From assembly GCF_030819275.1 (NCBI RefSeq), contig NZ_JAUTBL010000001.1, positions 1,676,501-1,740,500 on the forward strand: 64,000 nucleotides of DNA, in the 5' to 3' direction. Under the pieces are notes generated by a model, which was not told the DNA's origin, made no database searches, and saw only the letters and a list, made by a program, of their open reading frames with translations. Shown here piece after piece: positions 34,026 to 43,131 of the stretch (positions are counted from its first letter, which is position 1; every line of letters starts with the position of its first letter). The stretch is from Agrobacterium larrymoorei (GTDB lineage: Bacteria; Pseudomonadota; Alphaproteobacteria; Rhizobiales; Rhizobiaceae). Both the position numbers and the translations under genes were made by a program.

Positions 34026-34574
34026 ATGAATACTTCCAGCCAAAAAGGTCTTCCGGGCCTCGTCGGTCACGACCACACCGGGCTTACCGTACCGAACCTC
34101 GATGAGGCCATCGACTTCTTCGACAGGGTGCTTGGTTGTATCCATGTGCTCACTTTCGGACCGATCGGCGATCCGGAAGGGAGTTTCATGACCGAGGCGC
34201 TCGGCGTTCATCCGCGAGCCCGTATCGAACGCGCTGCCATGATCCGTTGTGGCAATGGTTCAAATCTCGAGCTTTTCGAATATTCCGCACCAGACCAGCG
34301 CGATCTACAGCAGAAGAATAGCGATATCGGTGCTTTCCACATTGCTTTCTATGTGCGCGACATCGCCGCAGCAAAAGCCTATCTGGACGAGATGGGCGTC
34401 GAAACACGCCTTGGACCCCTTCCTATCCAGGACGGCCCTATCGCCGGCCAATCAATCCTTTATTTTCAAGCGCCTTGGGGCCTGCAGTTTGAGGCGATCA
34501 GTTATCCAAACGGCATGGCTTATGAGAGCATCAGTCCGATCCTCTTGTGGAACCCGGAACAGCCTGGCGCTTGA
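34026..34574 (+). CDS. VOC-family (glyoxalase/dioxygenase fold) protein
   Basis: A 182-residue protein with two beta-alpha-beta-beta-beta modules. VGHDHTGLTVPNLDEAIDFFDRVLG gives the first metal-binding His; LELFEYSAPD supplies an acid; DIGAFHIAFYVRDIAAAKAYLDEMG gives the second His; and GLQFEAISYPNGMAYE ends the site. The family includes glyoxalase I, methylmalonyl-CoA epimerase and extradiol dioxygenases. GGAGA precedes ATG 34026. As the last gene after the peptide-type importer it may process the imported compound or an aldehyde derived from it. The reaction is not predictable. Confidence 0.85.
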   Translation: MNTSSQKGLPGLVGHDHTGLTVPNLDEAIDFFDRVLGCIHVLTFGPIGDPEGSFMTEALGVHPRARIERAAMIRCGNGSNLELFEYSAPDQRDLQQKNSDIGAFHIAFYVRDIAAAKAYLDEMGVETRLGPLPIQDGPIAGQSILYFQAPWGLQFEAISYPNGMAYESISPILLWNPEQPGA

Positions 34575-34704
34575 GAGGGATGAGGGGTGTCGAGCCCAAC
34601 GACGCCTCGCCGAACAGCGTGGACTGTCCAGCCAACGCGGTTGATCTGCCGATCTAGCTGTGTTTTGAAGACACAAGATTGGCGCCGGGGTTTCGATTGC
34701 AGGC

Positions 34705-35685
34705 ATGACAGAACAGATTGACATGTTTTCGGATCAGGACCTGCGTGGCAATGCGGTGTCGCATAGCCCTTCCAAATCCCGGAGGTCCGACAAGCGTGCC
34801 ATTTCTATTACGGAAGAAGACATGGTCCGTCATCTGACGATGACGGGGCGATATAGAATCCTGAACAAACTTGTTCCTCGGGCAATCAGATCTGCTCCCC
34901 GGCCTGAATACCCCCTCCGGGGCATCATTATCGATACAGAGACTACAGGTCTTGATTATCGAAAGGACGAGATCATCGAGATAGGCGTAGTTGCCTTCAC
35001 CTTCGATGCAACAGGCGTTATCGGCGATGTGACGGGCGTCTATGGCGGGCTTCAGCAGCCGGGCGGCGCTATTCCTGCGGAGATCACCAAGCTTACGGGG
35101 ATCACGGACGATATGGTGTCCGGTCAGACGATAGACATGGTGGCTCTTGAGGCGCTGATCGCACCGGCTGACTTGCTGATCGCCCATAATGCGCGCTTCG
35201 ACAGGCCGTTTTGTGAGGTGTTTTCCGCGATTTTTTCCGGTAAAGCGTGGGCGTGCTCCAACGCCGAGGTCGATTGGTCCTTGCGCGGGTATGAAGGGAC
35301 GAAGCTCGGATATCTGCTTGGGCAGGCCGGTTATTTTCATGAGGGCCATCGTGCGGTCGATGATTGCTTTGCACTTCTGGAGGTCTTGGCTCGGGAAGTT
35401 GACGGAGCGCCTTCCACTGCTTTTGCCGAACTTTATGAGGCGAGCCAGAGGTCCAGAGTGCGGATCTTTGCCGAGAACAGTCCCTTCGATATGAAGGATC
35501 ATCTGAAGGCACGAGGTTACCGCTGGTCCGACGGAAGTGACGGTCGTCCAAAATCCTGGTGGATCGAGGTCGGGGAGGAAACCCTTGAGGAGGAGCTCTG
35601 CTACCTTAGGGCCGAAATCTACAGATATCCTGACGTCGATCCACCAATCAAACGCCTCACCGCTTTCGACCGGTTCCGTGCATGA
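34705..35685 (+). CDS. DnaQ-like 3'-5' exonuclease with C-terminal extension
   Basis: A 326-residue protein with a DEDDh exonuclease domain at residues about 70-240: IIIDTETTGLDYRKDEIIEIG (ExoI), LLIAHNARFDRPFCEV (ExoII) and EGHRAVDDCFALLEVLA (ExoIII, catalytic His and Asp). The last 80 residues (RVRIFAENSPFDMKDHLKARGYRWSDGSDGRPKSWW) form a separate conserved-looking domain absent from the polymerase III epsilon subunit. It lacks the epsilon C-terminal polymerase-binding tail, so it is a stand-alone nuclease, probably for DNA repair or RNA processing. No operon partner. Confidence 0.85.
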   Translation: MTEQIDMFSDQDLRGNAVSHSPSKSRRSDKRAISITEEDMVRHLTMTGRYRILNKLVPRAIRSAPRPEYPLRGIIIDTETTGLDYRKDEIIEIGVVAFTFDATGVIGDVTGVYGGLQQPGGAIPAEITKLTGITDDMVSGQTIDMVALEALIAPADLLIAHNARFDRPFCEVFSAIFSGKAWACSNAEVDWSLRGYEGTKLGYLLGQAGYFHEGHRAVDDCFALLEVLAREVDGAPSTAFAELYEASQRSRVRIFAENSPFDMKDHLKARGYRWSDGSDGRPKSWWIEVGEETLEEELCYLRAEIYRYPDVDPPIKRLTAFDRFRA

Positions 35686-35924
35686 CGCACTTCGATGGCA
35701 GCGCACCGCTTGACCCTGCTTCCAGTGCCTCGCCGCCCTCAGACGCTTGCAATGGAGTCCGGAACATCTCTGATGCATCAATGCGGCTGCGCAATTCGCT
35801 GGCTTTGATCGACTGTGCCGGCTCGAAGCTTGCGCGAGGCTGACTAGAATGGCGAATGTCGATTGATAAGGGGGACCATTCCGGTTCTGGCTCGTTAGGA
35901 GTGAGAGTTTAATCTTGAGCGGGA

Positions 35925-36224
35925 ATGACGGTCATGTCTCAGCGTTTTAACGTGAAGGAAATGGTGACTCAGATGCACGAGAAGAACCTTGTGCTCATGA
36001 ACATCCTTCGCGATATTGTTGAAAACGAAACATCGAACCATTTCGCTGCTGACGCAACAGATGGCGATCTCTCCCGGCGGCTGGCGGATAAAGCGTCGCG
36101 GCGGGCAGAGATACTCGGCGAAATTCGTCACCTACTGCTTCAAGAAGATTTGGCGCGCCGCGTGCCAGTGAGAGCTTCGAAGGCAGCTTCTACCCCAGGA
36201 TATGCATGCACGCGCAATCGCTGA
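35925..36224 (+). CDS. Small hypothetical protein
   Basis: A 99-residue protein I do not recognise. Residues 8-80 look like two or three amphipathic helices (NVKEMVTQMHEKNLVLMNI and DLSRRLADKASRRAEILGEI); the last 20 residues are basic and low in helix. No signal peptide or membrane segment. GAGCGGGA lies directly before ATG 35925; ATG 35934 is an alternative. It stands between gaps on both sides, so its reality rests on the ribosome site and the regular heptad-like pattern. Confidence 0.4.
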   Translation: MTVMSQRFNVKEMVTQMHEKNLVLMNILRDIVENETSNHFAADATDGDLSRRLADKASRRAEILGEIRHLLLQEDLARRVPVRASKAASTPGYACTRNR

Positions 36225-36639
36225 GTGTTGTTCCGGCTGCACCTGTTGAAAGGTTCGGAAGCGCGGGCACCGGCGGACGATCTCGGCATCAATCATTACA
36301 GGCTTCGTGCGATCATTCGATCTTTTGACCCAAGCGCAGACACCGACGACGTTCGCGTTGGGGGCAAATAGAAGTCTCATCAAAGCGACAGCGACGATCG
36401 AGAGCGGGATTTGCGATACTCCGAACGGCCACGCCACCGCCTGTCGCTTCCGCCTATCACCACTGAGGCCTGAAGACCGCCGGGTCTCGCCTTGCTGTAG
36501 AACCAACTAAGGCCGACTTCACGTTTTGAAATAAACAGTCACCGAAAATGAGTTCCTATTCGGCGCGATTGCGGGCATGTGTTCGTGAAAGTTCGCGTGA
36601 GGTGGCCCTCGCCGACAAATGAAGTAAAGAGCTGACAGC
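36225..36639. other. 415-base gap before the FabMG-like gene
   Basis: No gene recognised. A 124-codon open frame on the minus strand (36132-36506) has no ribosome site and an unconvincing composition. I see no strong hairpin or promoter, although 36520-36560 is AT-rich and could hold the promoter of the next gene. Confidence 0.4.
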
Positions 36640-38019
36640 ATGAAAAATCTGGTCGCACTGAATCATCTTTCCGAAAACACGGTCTTCCGTAGAGGCGATG
36701 TTTTTGTACTTTTCGGCGAACTGTTCGGTCGCGGATACGCGACCGGCTTGCTCGACGAAGCCAAGCGGGCTGGGATGGAGATTGTCGGAATCACCGTTGG
36801 GCGGCGCGACGAGAACAACGCCCTGCGCCCCCTCGACGCAGATGAGTTGTCTGCGGCGGAGGCCCAGTTGGGCGGCAAGATCATCAATATACCCCTTATG
36901 GCGGGCTTCGATCTCGATGCGCCCGAAGGCGGCCCGACTCCGACCGATCTGCTGGCTAAGATGACGCTCGAGAGCTGGGAACACGACAAGCTCGATTGGG
37001 ACTATATTGCGCAATGCCGCGACATTGCCACTGCGCGCTTTACGGAGTCGCTTTCAAAGGTCATGACCGTTCTGGACGGAATGATCGCCGATGGTCGCAA
37101 TGTTTTCTTCGCCCACACGATGGCTGGCGGCATCCCGAAGGCGAAGGTGTTTCTCGTCATTGCCAATCGAATTTACAAGGGGACCGGACCTCGCCATATG
37201 TCATCGCAGAGGCTGGTCGATAGCGATCTGGGGAAACTCATTCTGCAAAACTTCGACGAGGTTTCCGCAAACACGTTCCGCCATCTCATTGATTTCAGCG
37301 CGGCCATCCGTGAACGTGTCGAGGCCTCGGGCGGCCAAGTCCGATACACCGCTTATGGTTACCATGGATCAGCGGTTCTCATCGACGGAAGCTACCGTTG
37401 GCAGACCTATACAAATTACACCCAGGGCTACGCGAAGATGCGGCTCGAAGGGATCGCACGGGAAGCCTGGGCAACAGGCATCAAAGCGACTGTCTACAAC
37501 TGTCCAGAGATCCGGACCAATTCGTCTGATGTATTCACCGGCATCGAATTGCCCCTCATACCGTTGCTCCTGGCGTTGAAGAAAGAGAACGGCGGGACGT
37601 GGGCCGATGAGCAGTGGCAGGCTTGTGAGACGCTTTTAGCCGACGGCTTAACTATGAAGGACGTCTTCGATAAGATCACCGAGATGCAGGCAAGCGAGGT
37701 CATGCACCCGTTTTACGATTTTTCGGCATGGCCAATGGCGAACAGTCAAGCGCAGGCCGACCTCACGATCGGCACTTCCAATGAGATTACCCGGATGCAT
37801 CGGGATAGCAAGGTGATGATCAGCGACCTCCTGAGCGGTCTCGTCGTGAAGGCAACGGGTCAGTTGATTTTCGGCGAGTCGTCCGAACCGTCTGGTCCGG
37901 TCCTGTGGCTCAACCACGATATCGTGGCTCGGCGACTAAACGCTTCCCACTCACATTCCAAGTCTTCGGAACCGGTCTCCGCAGAAGGCTTGGCGCCCTC
38001 ACACCTCGAGGTGGCGTGA
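36640..38019 (+). CDS. Putative enoyl-ACP reductase-like protein (FabMG-like)
   Basis: A 459-residue protein. GELFGRG at residues 26-32, followed by Gly36, fits the GxxxGxG dinucleotide motif of short-chain dehydrogenases, and Tyr257-x8-Lys266 (YTNYTQGYAK) has the tyrosine-lysine spacing of FabV-type enoyl-ACP reductases. Other conserved-looking blocks are FFAHTMAGGIPKAK, VRYTAYGYHGSAVLIDG and KATVYNCPEIRTNSSDVFTG. From memory it resembles proteins named FabMG family, after a soil-metagenome enoyl-ACP reductase linked to triclosan resistance; I cannot verify this. No signal peptide. It stands alone, without fatty-acid synthesis genes nearby. Ribosome site near 36625 (AAAGAG) before ATG 36640. 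Confidence 0.5.
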   Translation: MKNLVALNHLSENTVFRRGDVFVLFGELFGRGYATGLLDEAKRAGMEIVGITVGRRDENNALRPLDADELSAAEAQLGGKIINIPLMAGFDLDAPEGGPTPTDLLAKMTLESWEHDKLDWDYIAQCRDIATARFTESLSKVMTVLDGMIADGRNVFFAHTMAGGIPKAKVFLVIANRIYKGTGPRHMSSQRLVDSDLGKLILQNFDEVSANTFRHLIDFSAAIRERVEASGGQVRYTAYGYHGSAVLIDGSYRWQTYTNYTQGYAKMRLEGIAREAWATGIKATVYNCPEIRTNSSDVFTGIELPLIPLLLALKKENGGTWADEQWQACETLLADGLTMKDVFDKITEMQASEVMHPFYDFSAWPMANSQAQADLTIGTSNEITRMHRDSKVMISDLLSGLVVKATGQLIFGESSEPSGPVLWLNHDIVARRLNASHSHSKSSEPVSAEGLAPSHLEVA

Positions 38020-38170
38020 AGGCTCGCATTCGACCTGGAAGGTAAGCGTTTCTTCGCTGAAGCGGTCTACGATCCCGATATTGATGTGCCTTAATGCACG
38101 CTATCGCGCGTAGGACGTTTCGTCCGCTTGAGAACTTTGCCATGCCTCCGTTCGGCTCTGCTCAACAGTA

Positions 38171-39352
38171 TCATTCTTGCAGGAAGCGCTCTGCCAAGCG
38201 TGCCCAAAGGGCGGCGCCCACCGTCAGGCTTCCATCGGCAAAGTCGTACTTCGGGCTATGTAGGATGGCAGAGTTCAGGCCGTTGCCAAGGCGCAGAAAG
38301 CTGCCCGGTTTACGTTCGAGGAAATAGGAGAAATCCTCACTTCCAGGGATAAGCGGGCAGGTTGTGACCTTGTCGCTGCCGATCAACTCTTCTGCCACGA
38401 GCCGCGCAAAGGCGGTTTCGGTTTCAGAATTGCTCACGACAGGGTAGCCGCGTTCGTATTCGAGTTCGATTGTCGCGTCATAGGCTTCCGCCATGGACTG
38501 TGCGAGCTTGGTAATGCGGCGCTCCAGAAGTTCGCGGACCTTGGGCTCGAAGCAGCGCACACTGAGTGCCAGCTTCGCATATTCCGGGATGACGTTGACC
38601 GCTTCTCCGGCATGGATCGTACCGACAGTGACGACGGCTGTCTGGGTGGGGTCGATGTTGCGGGAGACGACCGTCTGAAGCGAGACGACGAGGTTGCAGG
38701 CAACGACAATGGGGTCGATGGTGAGGTGAGGGCGCGAGGCGTGCCCGCCTTTGCCTTTGATGGTGATTTTGACCGTATCGGACGACGCCATCATCGGCCC
38801 AGAGCGTGTCAAAATTGTCCCTTCAGCCACACCCGGATGGTTGTGCAGGCCGAAGATTGCATCGATGGGAAAGCGCTCGAAGAGGCCATCCTCGATCATT
38901 TTCTGCGCACCGGAGGGTTTTCCGTTTTCTTCCGCGGGCTGGAAGATCAGTGTCACCGTGCCGTCGAAACGGCGGGTGCGTGACAGATATTCAGCAGCAC
39001 CGAGCAGAACCGTCGTATGCCCATCATGGCCGCAGGCATGCATCTTGCCGGGCGCTTTGCTGGCATAGGGGAGTCCTGTTTCCTCCAGGATGGGAAGCGC
39101 ATCCATGTCGGCGCGAATGCCTATGCTTTTGGTTCCGGTGCCGTTCTTCAAACGCGCCACGACGCCATGACCGCCGACATTTCGGGTCACCTCATAGCCC
39201 CATGCCTCAAGCTTCTCCGCCACGTATCGAGCGGTCTCCGCCTCCTCCAGTGAAAGCTCGGGATTAGCGTGCAAATATTGGCGCATCGCCTTGAGTTCAG
39301 CCTCGATCGGCTCGAAATCGGAAACGCGGGCATAGTGATTGTCATTCAGCAT
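38171..39352 (-). CDS. M20-family amidohydrolase (hippurate hydrolase/aminoacylase-like)
   Basis: A 393-residue M20D peptidase-like amidohydrolase that cleaves N-acyl or N-aroyl amino acids. Metal ligands are in KMHACGHDGHTTVLLGAA and PAEENGKPSGAQKMIEDG, HNHPG, and SEDFSYFLERKPGSF near the C terminus; the dimerisation (lid) domain contains GKGGHASRPHLTIDP. The start at 39352 (ATG with GGTGGA upstream) is chosen; the longer frame to 39553 overlaps the ATPase gene. It is the last gene of an importer operon (NMT1-like, SBP, permease, ATPase, hydrolase), so the importer probably supplies an N-acylated amino acid. Confidence 0.88.
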   Translation of the reverse strand: MLNDNHYARVSDFEPIEAELKAMRQYLHANPELSLEEAETARYVAEKLEAWGYEVTRNVGGHGVVARLKNGTGTKSIGIRADMDALPILEETGLPYASKAPGKMHACGHDGHTTVLLGAAEYLSRTRRFDGTVTLIFQPAEENGKPSGAQKMIEDGLFERFPIDAIFGLHNHPGVAEGTILTRSGPMMASSDTVKITIKGKGGHASRPHLTIDPIVVACNLVVSLQTVVSRNIDPTQTAVVTVGTIHAGEAVNVIPEYAKLALSVRCFEPKVRELLERRITKLAQSMAEAYDATIELEYERGYPVVSNSETETAFARLVAEELIGSDKVTTCPLIPGSEDFSYFLERKPGSFLRLGNGLNSAILHSPKYDFADGSLTVGAALWARLAERFLQE

Positions 39353-39422
39353 TGGGTCCACCAAGGTCTCGAAAAGGACGCCAGCCGCGAGACTGGCGCC
39401 AAGTTGGGGAGAAATCACACGA

Positions 39423-40202
39423 TTAAAGGAAGCGCGAGAGGAAAGCCTGCGTTCGCGGATGTTGCGGGTTGCCGATGACCTCTTCCGGCTTGCCCATCTC
39501 AACAATGTGGCCGCCATCCATGAACACCACCCGATCAGCCGCTTCTTTCGCAAAGCCGATTTCGTGCGTGACGACGATCATGGTCAGACCCTGTCGGGCA
39601 AGATCCTTCATCGTGGCAAGAACTTCGCCGACAAGTTCGGGGTCGAGCGCGGAGGTTGGCTCATCGAACAGCATCAGCTTCGGCCTGATGGCCAAGGCAC
39701 GCGCGATGGCGACACGTTGTTGCTGCCCACCGGAAAGCTGACGCGGGTAGGCGGACGCTTTTTCTGACAATCCGACGCGCTCCAGCAGGCGCATCGCATT
39801 TTCGATCGCGCTCTTGCGACTCTCACCATGCACGCCGACGGGTGCTTCGATGATATTTTGCAGCACCGTCATATGCGGGTAAAGATTGAACTGCTGGAAC
39901 ACCATGCCGATCTTGCGGCGTTGGCGCGCAATGCTGTTGGACGAAAGCTTTTCCAGCTGGTTGTTCCTTATCCGGTAGCCGATCTGCTCGCCGTCCACCG
40001 CAATCGCGCCCTGCTGAATCGTCTCGAGGTGGTTGATGCAGCGAAGGAAGGTGGATTTACCGGATCCCGAGGGACCAAGAATAACCACCACTTCACCTGG
40101 CATCACATCCAGATCAATACCCTTTAGAACCTCCAGGTGATCGAAGGATTTATGGACGTTGCGCGCCTCGACGAGAGGCTTTTTGTTGGCAACTACGGTC
40201 AA
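39423..40202 (-). CDS. Polar amino-acid ABC ATPase (GlnQ/HisP-like)
   Basis: A 259-residue ATPase. Walker [11 protein letters not shown]-loop [18 protein letters not shown], signature [14 protein letters not shown], Walker [16 protein letters not shown] and [17 protein letters not shown] are diagnostic of the polar amino-acid uptake family. It overlaps the permease gene by four bases. Energises uptake by the neighbouring permease. Confidence 0.93.
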   Translation of the reverse strand: MTVVANKKPLVEARNVHKSFDHLEVLKGIDLDVMPGEVVVILGPSGSGKSTFLRCINHLETIQQGAIAVDGEQIGYRIRNNQLEKLSSNSIARQRRKIGMVFQQFNLYPHMTVLQNIIEAPVGVHGESRKSAIENAMRLLERVGLSEKASAYPRQLSGGQQQRVAIARALAIRPKLMLFDEPTSALDPELVGEVLATMKDLARQGLTMIVVTHEIGFAKEAADRVVFMDGGHIVEMGKPEEVIGNPQHPRTQAFLSRFL

Positions 40203-41122
40203 TGGCTTGCGTCCTCGTCTTGAGTGGGCTTGGCAATGCCTGCATTGCGGCGATCACTGCGGCCGTAATAGGCCTCGATGTAGTTCTGGCCAAGATTGAG
40301 GACGGACGTAATGAGCAGGTACCAGATCACGGCGACCAGAAGCATCGGAATGATCTCGAATGTTCTGTTGTAGATGGACTGAACCGAATAGAGCAGGTCG
40401 GCCATCGCAATCACGCTGACGAGCGAGGTCGCCTTGATCATGCTGATCAGCTGGTTTCCCGTTGGCGGAACGATGGAGCGCATGGCCTGAGGAATGATGA
40501 TGCGCCACAATGCGCGCGCCTTGGTCATGCCAAAGGCTTCCGCCGTTTCTGCCTGTCCCCGGTCCACCGAAAGAAGGCCGCCGCGGATGATTTCCGCCAT
40601 ATAGGCCGCCTCGTTCAGCGCTAGGCCGACGATTGCCGCGGTCATGGGTGTGATGACGGAGTTGGTGTCCCAGCTCGCAAGCGTCGGTCCGAAGGGGATC
40701 GAAATTGAAAGCTGCGGAAACAGCGTGGACATGTTGTACCAGAAGATCAGCTGGACGAGCAGCGGCGTACCGCGGAAGAACCAGATGAACAACGAGGCAA
40801 AGGAGCTTGCCAGCCAATCCTGAGACATTTTGGCAATGGCGATGATCAGACCGAGAATGACGCCGAGGATCATGGCGATGACCGTCAGTCCCAGGCTGAC
40901 ATACAGGCCGCTGATGACGACCGGATCGAAGAAATATTGCGCAACGACGGGCCAGCCGAAATTTTCATTGTTGGCAACGATCCAGGCGAAGTTGACGACA
41001 ACCAGCGCGATGACCAGCCAAAGAACAAGGCGGCCTGTGCGGAATGGGGTGTGGGCTGTCGCCACATCCCGCAGGTCTGTGCCACCCAAGGGTGGCACTT
41101 TGGTTTCAGCAGGGCTCGTCAT
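40199..41122 (-). CDS. Polar amino-acid ABC permease
   Basis: A 307-residue permease of the HisM/GlnP family, longer than usual because of an N-terminal extension with an extra helix (residues 30-50). [38 protein letters not shown] and the coupling loop [40 protein letters not shown] are characteristic. Only one permease gene is present, so the channel is probably a homodimer. Overlaps its neighbours by four bases on both sides. Confidence 0.92.
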   Translation of the reverse strand: MTSPAETKVPPLGGTDLRDVATAHTPFRTGRLVLWLVIALVVVNFAWIVANNENFGWPVVAQYFFDPVVISGLYVSLGLTVIAMILGVILGLIIAIAKMSQDWLASSFASLFIWFFRGTPLLVQLIFWYNMSTLFPQLSISIPFGPTLASWDTNSVITPMTAAIVGLALNEAAYMAEIIRGGLLSVDRGQAETAEAFGMTKARALWRIIIPQAMRSIVPPTGNQLISMIKATSLVSVIAMADLLYSVQSIYNRTFEIIPMLLVAVIWYLLITSVLNLGQNYIEAYYGRSDRRNAGIAKPTQDEDASH

Positions 41123-42009
41123 TTTGGCAACTGGCCCCCGAGGTTGATGCCCGGCTGCTTGAGGATGTTGTTCTCAAGGCCCCACTTCTTCATGATCGTC
41201 GCATAGGTTCCGTTGTCCATGAGGACCTTGATGGCATCGAGAAGGACCGGACCGAGTTCCGAACCTTTCGGAACGACTGCGCCTTGATAAAGGTCGTCAA
41301 AGCCGTTCTTCTGGCCAATGCCGGTCAGTTCCAGCTGGCCATTGGCCTGGGATACGAAATAGGTTAGCGGCGCCTGCGAGGAGAAAAAGGCGTCTGCGCG
41401 CTTGGAGCGCACCGCCAGGATGGAGCTTGGCTGATCGGTGTAGGACTGTACCTCGACGGCCGCTTTACCGTCGGCCTTGCACTTTTCTGCTTGTGCCTGG
41501 ATCACGCGCTCAGCCGAGCCGCCCGCCATGACCGCTATCCGCTGGCCGCAGGATGTATCAAGCGACACGATCCCCTTCGGATTGCCTTTCTGAACGGCGA
41601 AGACGACGAATTCTTGCACCCAGTCAACGAAATCATTCGCTTCTTCGCGGCTCTTGAAATCGCCCACAGGCCCGAAAGCAAACTGATAGCGCCCGGAATT
41701 GACGCCCGCCAACAGCGCTGGCAGACCGCCAACGGTCGCATGCTCGATCTTGATGCCCAGCACTTCGCCCAGCGCATCGGTCAGGTCGGCGCTTGCGCCT
41801 TCCATCTTGGTGCCGGTGACGATTTCATAGGGAGGAAAGGATCCATTGTTGACGGAAATCATCTTCCCTTCGGAGCGGATTTTTTCCGGCAGCCGGGCGC
41901 GAAGGTTCTCATTCAAGCTCTGCTTGGGAATGGTGGCCGTTTCGGCAAGAGCCGGCCCGGCGAGAAAGAGCCCTGCGAGGGCGACGGAAGCAATGAGTTT
42001 CGGATGCAT
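41119..42009 (-). CDS. Polar amino-acid ABC solute-binding protein (family 3)
   Basis: A 296-residue family 3 SBP with a Sec signal peptide (LIASVALAGLFLAGPALA). Features include GKMISVNNGSFPPYEIVTGTKMEGASADLTDALGEVLG and QRIAVMAGGSAERVIQAQAEKC with a possible disulfide. The start at 42009 is fixed by GGGGAA six bases upstream. It binds an amino acid or derivative for the overlapping permease. Confidence 0.9.
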   Translation of the reverse strand: MHPKLIASVALAGLFLAGPALAETATIPKQSLNENLRARLPEKIRSEGKMISVNNGSFPPYEIVTGTKMEGASADLTDALGEVLGIKIEHATVGGLPALLAGVNSGRYQFAFGPVGDFKSREEANDFVDWVQEFVVFAVQKGNPKGIVSLDTSCGQRIAVMAGGSAERVIQAQAEKCKADGKAAVEVQSYTDQPSSILAVRSKRADAFFSSQAPLTYFVSQANGQLELTGIGQKNGFDDLYQGAVVPKGSELGPVLLDAIKVLMDNGTYATIMKKWGLENNILKQPGINLGGQLPK

Positions 42010-42067
42010 TTTGGTATTCCCCTTTTTGTTTGCAGCGATTTGGATTGCCTGGGTCTGACTATCGCCG

Positions 42068-43030
42068 TCAGTTTCCCCCGGCATGCAGTGGAAACAGCTC
42101 CGCCGGCGTCAGCAGACGCGGCAGAATTCCTTGAGCATGGAGCTCACGGGCGAAATCGGCGATCATGGCTTCGTTTTCCTTCAAGCCGCTGACATTCCAG
42201 TTCGGCGGCAGATCTGCGGCGCAACGGCGCAGTTCATCGATCATCCATGGTGTCGTGTCGGCATATTTCTCCCGCTTTTCCAGCCACATGCGCTGCGACG
42301 CGTCGATAAGCTCGCTGAGCTCGTCCATCAGCCAAGGATTTTCACGCACAATATGCGCCTTGAAACCGATCAGATGCATGCCAGGCACGTAGCCGACGTC
42401 ATTGAAATACGCGACTTCCGACGCCCGATAATCCGGCAGAACCTGACGGAACGGCGAGCCCTGGTCGAAGAAACCTTTCGGCATGAAGGGCGTGAAGACG
42501 GCATCCAGCCCGCCGTCTCTCAGCAAGTCGACCATCGGTCGCTCGCCCGGCGCTGCCTCGATCCGGCCTGGACGGCCGAAACCGTCCAGACGGTCGGTGA
42601 TGGGATGTGCGTCCGTCAGACGGCCGGCATACCACATGGCGTCTTCGACGCCGACGCCCTCGCGACGGCACGCCGCGCGGGTCCATGTATTGCCGGAATC
42701 ACGCCAGCCGGTCACACCGATCTTCTTACCCGCGAGATCGGCAAGCGCGCGGATCGGGCTATCCTTGGTGGTGATGATGCAGCGATGGCGGAAACCGCGC
42801 ATGATGAAGTTCGGCATACCGATGACGCTCTCATCGCCATCGTGGCGCATCTGTGCATAGCGGCTGAAAGAGGTTTCCGCGGCATCATGCGCATCGTCTT
42901 CAGCAACATTGGAAACGAGCGTTCCCACGCGATCGACTTCGATCTGTAGCCTCGGAGAAGAAACATCGCCCAGCACGAGCGGCGTCATATAGTCCCAGTC
43001 ACGGAGTGCGAGACGAAGTTTCAACGGCAT
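42068..43030 (-). CDS. NMT1/4,5-dihydroxyphthalate decarboxylase-like protein
   Basis: A 320-residue protein with a type 2 periplasmic-binding fold but no signal peptide, so it should be cytoplasmic. LALRDWDYMTPLVLGDV, AAETSFSRYAQM, LAGKKIGVTGWRDSGNTWTRAACRREGVG, LRDGGLDAVFTPFMP and the C-terminal NPWLMDELSELIDASQ pattern resemble the 4,5-dihydroxyphthalate decarboxylase and THI5/NMT1 group. The first gene of the importer operon, divergent from the MocR regulator, with 58 bases to the SBP gene. A decarboxylase acting on the imported or hydrolysed compound is plausible; a ligand-binding role is the alternative. Confidence 0.7.
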   Translation of the reverse strand: MPLKLRLALRDWDYMTPLVLGDVSSPRLQIEVDRVGTLVSNVAEDDAHDAAETSFSRYAQMRHDGDESVIGMPNFIMRGFRHRCIITTKDSPIRALADLAGKKIGVTGWRDSGNTWTRAACRREGVGVEDAMWYAGRLTDAHPITDRLDGFGRPGRIEAAPGERPMVDLLRDGGLDAVFTPFMPKGFFDQGSPFRQVLPDYRASEVAYFNDVGYVPGMHLIGFKAHIVRENPWLMDELSELIDASQRMWLEKREKYADTTPWMIDELRRCAADLPPNWNVSGLKENEAMIADFARELHAQGILPRLLTPAELFPLHAGGN

Positions 43031-43071
43031 GATGATTTACTCGTTTGTTTTTGAATGCCTGGAAGGTAAAT

Positions 43072-43090
43072 GTACACTCGGAATGGTACA
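43072..43090. promoter_or_regulatory. Direct repeat, candidate MocR operator
   Basis: GTACA occurs at 43072-43076 and 43086-43090, 14 bases apart, in the 101-base gap between the divergent MocR and NMT1-like genes. MocR/GabR regulators commonly bind short direct repeats in such gaps. TGTACA at 43071 is also a palindrome. Confidence 0.35.
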
Positions 43091-43131
43091 AATGTTATTA
43101 CGTTATTGAACATTTAAAGTTTGGGTAAGAA

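Noticed and set aside
36132..36506. 124-codon minus-strand frame in a gap, possible transposase remnant
   Set aside because: No catalytic motif, inverted ends or target duplication could be seen, and no ribosome site.
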